Positions 1 through 7,700 of a stretch of DNA of 13,826 nucleotides are shown here, piece by piece. The notes under the pieces are model-generated. The model did no database searches, was not told the origin of the DNA, and was given only the letters and a program-made list of their open reading frames with translations. The position numbers and the translations under genes were made by a program. This DNA is from Leadbetterella sp031420365 (GTDB taxonomy: Bacteria; Bacteroidota; Bacteroidia; Cytophagales; Spirosomataceae), in NCBI GenBank assembly GCA_031420365.1, contig JANOMP010000082.1, forward strand, positions 1 through 13,826, read 5' to 3'. Every line of letters starts with the position of its first letter. Positions within the stretch are counted from its first letter, which is position 1.

Positions 1-1604
1 GAAGTAGATTGTAGGGCCGTAGGAACCGGACAATTGTACGTAACAGTTATCGTTTTGGATACGATATCATGTCCATTATCTAATTGTAAATTGAATGTGA
101 TTTGACTATTTACAGGAGTACTTGGTAACAAAGAATAGGTAAATAAACCTCCAGTATTTTGAAATAAAGTCATATTAGAGATAGTTTGATTCGCCGAAAG
201 GGTAGAAACAAAAGGACTGTTACTCATTATTGAAACAATATAACTTGGATTCCTAAGACTAAAATTTTGTAGATTAAAGTTAATACTCCCAGTTAGAGAT
301 GAAACAATAGCCGAGGCTGATGGAGTTAATTCAGCATATTTAGAGGCCAACCGGAGTATTTTTCTGTTCATTTGGAGAGTAGACTCGCAAAGAGGAATAA
401 TTCTGGTTTGAGCTGGATAAAAACCATCGGTTGAAGCACCAATTTCTGGCGTAAAGCTATAAATTTTATTTTTGGTTGTTTGTTCTCCATATTTCCAATC
501 ATCTCCAGTTCCGTTGGCAGTATAGGTCACAGTTTGAGGTGCATTTCCATATTTAAAGCCATTTTCAGCAGTAAGGTAAGCTCCCATTTGTTGAAAAAGG
601 CTAAGTTCTGGATTTATGTTAGTAGTTTGGTAACCATAAGGATAAATACAAAAGTTTCCTGATGAATGAAAATCCATGGAAGCTACAAAATTATGGGTAT
701 TGCAAAAGTTTCTAACTATTTGTGTTTCAGGTTCTGAAAATGCTGATGGCCCTCTATACGCATCAGAGCTAGTAGTGGAAGATGAACCCGTATTGTCAAA
801 CCCCCATTTAAAACCATAATTTCTATTTAAATCGACCCCAATCGTGCCATTTCCATTGTTTTTTCTATTTTTTCTCCACATTCCACCACCATTCGGAGTA
901 GTAACTTGGTTAAAAATATAACCATCTGGATTTACACATGGCACAATAAAAAGTTCAGTACTATTAACAAGTGTCTTTACCTCAGGATCAGTGGCATAAT
1001 TTTCAAGTAAATGCCACATATAATAAATCAACTGACTCATACTAATGGGTTCTCTAGCATGATGTACGGCGTTTAAAAATAATTCAGGTTCTGCTTCATC
1101 AATATCTGGATTGTCGCTAATTTTTACCATAAAAACAAAGCGACCTTCCACTGTTGTACCAATAGATGACTTCGCGGATATTAAATTTGGAAACTTAGCT
1201 CGCATATCATTCAATATGTTTTCCATTTCTTGGAACGTAAAAAAACCTGCATAGCTACCTAAATTGAAATTGACCGGTGTTGCTGCTGTTTTTAAGCCTT
1301 TACCATTTTTTTTATTTATTTCATTATTGAAAGCAGGATTATTTTTTTCTAAATCCTCAATTAAAAATTGAAATTTGATATTAGCCTTATTAAAAATAAT
1401 TAAATCAGCATCTGAAAGTTCCGCAGTGAATTCACCATTTTCAAAATGAAAATGATCTACTTCCAAACCTTTTTTTAAGAGTAAGTTAAGTTTTTCCTGT
1501 GAAATAGTAGATTTTATTCGATGATATTTTTGCCCAAACGAAGAAATGAAGACGAAAACAAAAAAAACAAAATAGCAGAATTTTGAGAATAGATTTTTAT
1601 TCAT
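1..1604 (-). CDS. Exported M14 family zinc carboxypeptidase, 3' end outside window
   Basis: Start codon is the ATG at 1604-1602; 534 codons are present and the gene continues past the left edge. Residues 1-25 form a signal peptide (Lys-Asn start, Phe/Val-rich core, ending SSFGQ). Residues 26-110 look like an N-terminal propeptide. The peptidase domain spans about 115-420 with every hallmark visible: zinc ligands H182 and E185 in HHAREP, the substrate-binding WRKNR stretch, N260-R261 in VDLNRNYGFKWG, third zinc ligand H313 in MDFHSSG, and the general base E387 in FTPEIG. In the M14 family these residues remove C-terminal amino acids from peptides, so it is predicted to be active. From about residue 427 there is a beta-rich extension (IVSSLTGSINFNL and onward) of the kind that precedes sorting domains in Bacteroidota exoenzymes. 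A T9SS tail may lie beyond the window. It is divergent from the adhesin genes. Substrate preference (A-, B- or E-type) cannot be told. Confidence 0.93.
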   Translation of the reverse strand, partial: MNKNLFSKFCYFVFFVFVFISSFGQKYHRIKSTISQEKLNLLLKKGLEVDHFHFENGEFTAELSDADLIIFNKANIKFQFLIEDLEKNNPAFNNEINKKNGKGLKTAATPVNFNLGSYAGFFTFQEMENILNDMRAKFPNLISAKSSIGTTVEGRFVFMVKISDNPDIDEAEPELFLNAVHHAREPISMSQLIYYMWHLLENYATDPEVKTLVNSTELFIVPCVNPDGYIFNQVTTPNGGGMWRKNRKNNGNGTIGVDLNRNYGFKWGFDNTGSSSTTSSDAYRGPSAFSEPETQIVRNFCNTHNFVASMDFHSSGNFCIYPYGYQTTNINPELSLFQQMGAYLTAENGFKYGNAPQTVTYTANGTGDDWKYGEQTTKNKIYSFTPEIGASTDGFYPAQTRIIPLCESTLQMNRKILRLASKYAELTPSASAIVSSLTGSINFNLQNFSLRNPSYIVSIMSNSPFVSTLSANQTISNMTLFQNTGGLFTYSLLPSTPVNSQITFNLQLDNGHDIVSKTITVTYNCPVPTALQST

Positions 1605-2025
1605 GGTAGTATTTTTTTTTTAATAGATTCATTATTGGAAATGTATGTTCAAAAATTATTCCAAAATTTACATAAAATAAGGTTTTTTTATTGGTAAATT
1701 TTTTATCTTATTTTAAAAAAAAATAAGAATTTAAGAAAGCATAATTCTTTTTGGGATCTCTTAGGTTTAATTTATAATGAAATATTGCCAAAATATAACC
1801 TTTAATTTATTTAAAGGCACAAAATCTTAATAAAATGAATTCGATTTTATTGTTAAAAATTTATAAAAATTAAGAAAAGGAATTTTTTTTTCAGCTTAAT
1901 TTAGTAATTCATTCTATTATTTTGATTCTATTTAATTAAATCGGCATAAAAGTTGCGGGGTATCAAATTATTACTTTAAATCCAAAAACAGGGTTTAAAA
2001 TTGCTATTTTAAATAACACTTAAAA
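1605..2025. other. AT-rich divergent intergenic region
   Basis: These 421 bases separate the divergent carboxypeptidase and SprB-repeat genes and must hold both promoters. The composition is extremely AT-rich with long A and T runs, and no gene is seen. I searched by eye for the Bacteroidota promoter pattern (TTTG near -33, TAnnTTTG near -7) and found no exact copy on either strand. TTATTTTG at 1917-1924 is one mismatch away but has no matching -33 box. A purely AT inverted repeat lies at 1707-1727 (CTTATTTT, 5-base loop, AAAATAAG). Neither start has a Shine-Dalgarno-like sequence, which is normal for the phylum. Confidence 0.6.
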
Positions 2026-4614
2026 ATGAAACCATTTTTAAAAGTCAACATACTAAAATGTGTGTATGCCTTAAGTTTTGTACATCTGGTTTGTTTTAAT
2101 GTTTTAGCTGGAAATGAACCTATTTCATCGGGGTCATTTGTCATTAATATGGGAATTACCCCCCAGACTGTAAATAATGGTTTGAGGCCATATGGAATGG
2201 TCTATGATTTAGTACAGAACTTCAAAGTCCCAATTAAATGGGTTATTAACTCTTCAAAAGTAAAAGATGGAGTTGATTTTACTCATAATGGCATTGATTA
2301 TAAAGGAGGTCCATTTGTTATTCTTGCAGAGTTTCGTACAGCAGCAGTAAATGCTCGAATTGCATATTGGGTAAGCCAAGGTGTTATTGGAGCCGAAACG
2401 GTTGCACCCATAACAGTAGATGTTAGCATGACCATAAGAGCCATGCCCATTTGGACTTTAGACTCTCAAAATGGGAGTATTGCCCAAGCCTATATAAATA
2501 CTGCTCTTATACCATCTACCGCTTATAACCTAGTGGCTCCTTCTGCTTTGACTTGTTGTATGGATTTATTTGTTATGCCTCATGCAGACCCAACTTGGGC
2601 AATACATTCTCGGTTATTTACATGGAATTTAGATTGTGATGGGGCCATCTGGTTGGCTTGCCATGCAGGTAGTGCTTTTTCTAACCTTTTTAATCCAAGC
2701 AACAAATCACAGCAAATGAACTTTTTGTCACAGAAAACCGGAAATGCCATTGGTACTGGAACTTATGAAGAAAATTCTTTGATACTATGGGGGAATCATG
2801 CCGATGGTTCACCACCTTATAATTATTCCTTTCCCTCAGACCCCATCATGCAATTTATGGGTATATTGGATGGAGCAAGCCAAAATGGTTCAGAACAAAT
2901 CTATCTACCTAAAGTGGGATGGAACTCTGGAGCAAAAGTATATATAAATGACCCTTCTCAATCTAACGTTCCTTTATTGTCCCCAGGTCCAGCAGCCATT
3001 ATGGTTTCTGGTCGTGGCTTTGATAATCCTTTAAGAGGAAGAGTTATGCTAGAGGCAGGGCATGCACATAATAAAAGCACTGCACCAGAAAATATTGCTG
3101 CTCAAAGGGCATTTTTAAACTTTTCGTTCCTTACAGTAAGCGAAAAAGCCATTGTTCCAATAATTAATCTGGGTGAAACTTCATTGGCTTCAAACTCAGT
3201 AAATACATTATCATTTGATTTGCCTTTAGGAGTATCAGCTTCTAATTATACTATTACATGGACCTCCTCTTGTGGTGGAACTTTTTCATCTACCAATACT
3301 CAAACAACGAATTTTACAGCACCCAGTTTTGCTGTAGCAACACCATGTGTAGTCTCAGTTACAATTAAAGACGCCTGTGGGAGAGAATCTTCTGATTCCA
3401 AAGCAGTTTTGATTGGAGGGTGCACCCTGATTGTAACGCCTACTGCTTCAAATACTACATGCTCAGGTGGGGCTACCAATGGCTCTATAAACATGGCAAT
3501 AGCTAATGGAAGTGCCCCATATTCTTGGATATGGACAAGAGAAAACCCTTCCGGAACAGGAAGTGGCACAGGAACACTTATATCAAACTTAATAGCAGGT
3601 ACGTACAACGTGCAATTAACATCATCTGGTGTAGGTGCTTGTACCAAAAATTTTCAATCAATTATCAATAATTCTCCTGCTGTTACAGTTTCTGCCATAG
3701 GTACTAACCCAGTTTGCTTTGGTGTGGCGTCAGGATCAATTGTACTAAACCCATTGGGTGGTACACCGCCTTTTAACTATAATTGGGGAGCTGGTATTAG
3801 CGTTCAAAATAGAAGTTCACTTTTAGCTGGGCTGTATAGCGTCACTTTAACAGATTCTAAGGGATGCACTGCAACGGCAAGTTCACTGCTAACACAACCT
3901 GCCGATATTTTGATTACATCGTCCCTTATTCAAGTAGCTTGTTTTGGAAGTAATACAGGTGCAATAAGTCTGTCGACAACAGGTGGTTTCGGAACAAAAA
4001 ATTATGCTTGGAGCAACGGTGCCACCACACAAAACATCGGAAGTTTAGTTGCAGGTACTTATAACCTCACCGTATCTGATGCAAACGGATGTACAAAAAC
4101 AGGTACTTATACAGTTACTGAACCTGTTTTAGGAATTACTTTGAGCAGCACTTCTTCCAATTATGCTTGTTTTTCAGCTAAAGGCTCCATTGATTTAACA
4201 ATAGATGGCGGCACAAGTCCGTATACGTATTTGTGGTCAAATGGAGCAATAACCCAAGATTTATTAGACTTAAACCCTGGAAATTATACCGTTACTGTTA
4301 CTGATTCAAAAGGGTGTACGGCTGTTTTAAGTAAACTAATACTTCAGATACCTGCATTAAGCTTAAGCACCAGCATCATTAATACTTCTTGCCCTACTCC
4401 TGGAAATGGTTCTATAAACTTGACGGTTACTGGTGGGTCTTCTCCATATAGATATGTTTGGGCCGATGGGCCATCTACCGAAGATAGGACTTCTCTTGTT
4501 GCTGGTTTTTTTACGGTGACGGTAACCGACGCTAATGGTTGCGCCTCATCTACTAGTGCCACTTTGACTTCTATAAATAATCTTCCCAATCCTCCAATTG
4601 GAATAAATCGTTAA
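2026..4614 (+). CDS. Exported SprB-repeat protein with unknown N-terminal domain (862 aa)
   Basis: The ATG at 2026 leads into a signal peptide (about residues 1-28, ending FNVLA before GNEP). Residues 36-380 form one compact domain that I recognise only as a recurring, unnamed exoprotein domain of Bacteroidota. Its landmarks are NMGITPQTVNNGLRPYG, DYKGGPFVI (91-99), MPHADPTWAIH (184-194), AIWLACHAG (207-215), GNHADGSPPY (256-265) and GHAHNK (345-350). C212 follows a hydrophobic strand and precedes HAG, like a nucleophile elbow, but no activity is established. Residues 385-465 look Ig/PKD-like. Residues 467-848 hold five SprB repeats (PF13573 type). The protein ends NLPNPPIGINR with no type A or B T9SS sorting domain and no membrane anchor, so its attachment is unexplained. 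It lies 88 bp upstream of the giant adhesin on the same strand and is probably co-transcribed. The role is inferred as surface adhesion or gliding related. Confidence 0.9.
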   Translation: MKPFLKVNILKCVYALSFVHLVCFNVLAGNEPISSGSFVINMGITPQTVNNGLRPYGMVYDLVQNFKVPIKWVINSSKVKDGVDFTHNGIDYKGGPFVILAEFRTAAVNARIAYWVSQGVIGAETVAPITVDVSMTIRAMPIWTLDSQNGSIAQAYINTALIPSTAYNLVAPSALTCCMDLFVMPHADPTWAIHSRLFTWNLDCDGAIWLACHAGSAFSNLFNPSNKSQQMNFLSQKTGNAIGTGTYEENSLILWGNHADGSPPYNYSFPSDPIMQFMGILDGASQNGSEQIYLPKVGWNSGAKVYINDPSQSNVPLLSPGPAAIMVSGRGFDNPLRGRVMLEAGHAHNKSTAPENIAAQRAFLNFSFLTVSEKAIVPIINLGETSLASNSVNTLSFDLPLGVSASNYTITWTSSCGGTFSSTNTQTTNFTAPSFAVATPCVVSVTIKDACGRESSDSKAVLIGGCTLIVTPTASNTTCSGGATNGSINMAIANGSAPYSWIWTRENPSGTGSGTGTLISNLIAGTYNVQLTSSGVGACTKNFQSIINNSPAVTVSAIGTNPVCFGVASGSIVLNPLGGTPPFNYNWGAGISVQNRSSLLAGLYSVTLTDSKGCTATASSLLTQPADILITSSLIQVACFGSNTGAISLSTTGGFGTKNYAWSNGATTQNIGSLVAGTYNLTVSDANGCTKTGTYTVTEPVLGITLSSTSSNYACFSAKGSIDLTIDGGTSPYTYLWSNGAITQDLLDLNPGNYTVTVTDSKGCTAVLSKLILQIPALSLSTSIINTSCPTPGNGSINLTVTGGSSPYRYVWADGPSTEDRTSLVAGFFTVTVTDANGCASSTSATLTSINNLPNPPIGINR
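3424..4569 (+). repeat. SprB repeat array, 5 units (862-aa protein)
   Basis: Five consecutive units of roughly 62-75 residues, with cores at about residues 479-551, 563-625, 638-700, 714-776 and 788-848. Each follows the pattern Cys-x-Gly ... G(S/A)I.L...GG..PY.Y.W..G..T.....L.AG.Y.VTVTD..GC. Every unit keeps both the early Cys and the late GC (AC in unit 1), so each probably carries one intradomain disulphide. Unit 1 is an unusual Ser/Gly-rich subtype (WIWTRENPSGTGSGTGT). The copies are clearly related as protein but have diverged as DNA. Confidence 0.9.
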
Positions 4615-4702
4615 GTAGCATTTTTATCTTATGAAAAACAATAGAATCAATTTCATTTTGAAAAATTCAAAACAATATTCAAAATCTTGTAAGCTATAAT
4701 AT

Positions 4703-7700
4703 ATGAATTTTTTTATAATACATAGTCCGTCTTTTAAAGGTAAATTTTATTTACCTCTATCAGTATGTGCATCATGTATTAAAAATCTATTTCTTACTTT
4801 AATTTTCTTACTCACATTCTTGTTTTTGAGTGATTCAGAGCTTTTGGCACAAACTGTTACTATAACTAAAACAATAGCCGTTGGTACAGATGATGCTGAA
4901 GAAGAAGGGCCAACAGGAATAAACCTTGGGCCAGGAGGAATGTTATTAAATAGTCCTGATATTGAATTAGTTAGTGATTTTCAGGCACCTGCCCATGGAG
5001 TTCAAAAGATTGGTTTACGTTTTACTGGTATCACAATACCTCAGGGGGCTACTATTACTGGAGCATACCTTACCTTCAGGGCTTTAATTGCTGATGCCCC
5101 AATGACCAACTCCGATACAACCAACTTGACTGTCAAAGGACAAAAGATTTCAAATGCTCCTACTTTTACTTCCACAATTAATAATATTAGTAGCCGAGCC
5201 TTGACTACAGCTTCAACCTCATGGGTGCCCAGTTCTTGGACTACTGGAGTAAATTATAATTCACCTAGTATTGTTTCAGTTATTCAAGAGATTGTCAATC
5301 AAGGAACTTGGGAGTCTGGAAATGCTATGGCCATTATTATTTCTGGAACTGGCCATCGCGCAAGCCCCTCATTTGAAGCGGATGCTATAAATGCACCCAA
5401 ACTAGTTATAACCTATACCACTTCACCACCTATAATTTTAACCTCCTCCGTATCAAATATACTATGCCGAGGAAATGCCACAGGGGCTATCAATCTTACA
5501 GTTTCAGGTGGTACTGCTCCATTTCAATACGACTGGAGCTATAACGGAATTACACAACCTGGTTCTTATCCAGATTCTCAGGATATTTCAGGATTGGCCG
5601 CTGGAAGCTATGTAGTTTATGTAAAGGATGCGATGGGTAATACGCAAATAGCTACTTATACAATCACTCAACCTGGAACATCGATGACGCTTTCCACTAC
5701 TGTAGCTGATGTTACTTCATCGGGTGGAACTAATGGAGCTATAGATCTTACAGTAACCGGGGGAACCCCAAGTTATTCCTATTTATGGTCTGGTGGTGCT
5801 TTAACTCAGGATAGAACTGGTCTTTTGGCAGGAACTTATACAGTTACTGTTACAGATGCAAATGGATGTTCTTCAATAAAAACTACTTCTGTGATCGAAG
5901 TTATCAATCAAACGCTTGTTACTAAACAATTATATTTAGATGGTTCTCTTGGCTTAAGTAGAGATAACCCAGTTAACCCTATCGACAATACTACATCTTC
6001 AAGTGCAACTTTGGGTACTGGTGTCGAAAAATCATTATTCTCTATTTTTGGAAATAATAGTACCAATTTTCAGCGATACTCAATCTCCTCAAATACGTGG
6101 TCATCAAAAGCAGCTATTCCAAATGCAGCAAGACAAGGTGGATCATTAACCACAAGCGGCTCATTTATATATGCTTTATCTGGAAACGCCAGTACTAACT
6201 TTGCAAGATATAATCCTGTGACCAATACTTGGTCAACAATGGCGGCTATTCCATCAACTGTTAGTAATGGTGGTGCTTTAGTCGCTGCCGAGGGCTTTAT
6301 TTATGCGTTCCGAGGAACAAATACTAGTTCATTTTACAGATATAATATTACAACAAATACATGGTCAACAATGGCCAATGCACCTTCCAACGTTGAGTAT
6401 GGAAGTTCAATGGTGTATGACGGAACAAAAATTTATGCTTTTGGTGGTAACAATACAACAAATTTTTGGAGTTACAATATTGGCGCTAATTCTTGGACAT
6501 CTATGACTTCGGCTCCTGCTCAAGTTAAGGATGGTGGAGCATTGACTTATGATGGTATTAATATTTATGGCTTAAGAGGAAGTGGGCAAAAAGATTTTTG
6601 GCGGTATAATATTGCTGCCAATACTTGGACCACTTTGGCTATTGGACTCGCAAATTTTGACAAGGGAGCTGGAATTGTTTTTGATGGGAAATACTTTTAT
6701 GCACAAAGAGGGGCAGGGCAGAAAACTTTTTATAGATATGATAAAGGTACAAACATCTGGACAACCATGGCACCGACAACAATTAATATTTCAGATGGAG
6801 GAGCATTGACAGTGTTTGGGGATGGAAATCAAGGAGTAGGGTCTGTAACTTTTACAGAAGCTCCCGGGCTTTGTAGCTCTTTAACAGTTAAAGCAGGACA
6901 AACACTAACCATACAAAATTACATTAGTATTATTAATGGCACAATGCCAGCAAATCCAAATATTTCTGCTGAATTAAAATATGGAACTACTACAATAGCC
7001 ACATTCAATAACCCGATATATAGTGGTGGGCTCTTAACGTGGTCAAGCACCTTAGCAACTGATGTAACAATTCCTGCAGGGCAATCCATAACTTTAACTG
7101 TCAGCACCGCACAAAGTGGAGTGTCTTTCCAGATAAGGTATGATAGCCAAACCTATCCTTCAAAAATCAGTTTGCCAGTCAGCACCTTTATAAATGTAAA
7201 TTCTGTTGAAGTATATAGTGCCTCCTATCCAAACGGGTCATTGATCACCAATTTGTCAAATACGGGTAACTCTTACATTAGAATCGCTGTAAGTGATCCA
7301 TTTGGCACAACCGATATTAATGGAGTAAATCTTACTTTGACTATGCCTGATAATAGTACTGTAAATATTACATTAAATGAATCAGCAGTAAAAAATGTGT
7401 CGGGATGTGTTAAGACTTATCAATATGTTTTGGCAAATCCCGTATCGCTCGGCTCTTGGCATATTTTAGCAGTAGCCAAAGAAGGTACTGAAGGAGCAGT
7501 TACCCATTTAAAGTCAGCAACCGTTACTGTAATTGTTCCGACTGGTCCAGTGACTCAAAATAAACAACTTTATTTTAACGATGCACTAGGGTTGGATAGA
7601 AGTAATCCTTTAAATCCAATTGATAATTCTATTGCTCAGACATCTACTTTAAGTTTAGCAACAGCACCAACCACAGTTACACTTACAGCTTCTTCTGATG

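Noticed and set aside
480..662. A 60-codon plus-strand frame at 480-662
   Set aside because: It is antisense to the M14 peptidase domain, covering the region between its third zinc ligand H313 and the catalytic E387, so it is a shadow.
1707..1727. Inverted repeat considered as a terminator
   Set aside because: It is made only of A/T except its end pair, lies upstream of both divergent starts, and such repeats are expected by chance in this AT-rich gap.
1917..1924. TTATTTTG considered as a -7 promoter element for the 862-aa gene
   Set aside because: One mismatch from TAnnTTTG and no TTTG or TTG at the right distance upstream; too weak to annotate.
4600..4710. Possible frameshift joining the 862-aa protein to the giant adhesin as one gene
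   Set aside because: The giant protein has its own complete signal peptide starting at 4703, and the gap contains stop codons and no SprB-like sequence, so these are two genes.
6303..6809. Plus-strand frames at 6303-6506 and 6582-6809
   Set aside because: They overlap the Kelch repeats in another frame; their openness comes from the repeated codon pattern of the blades.
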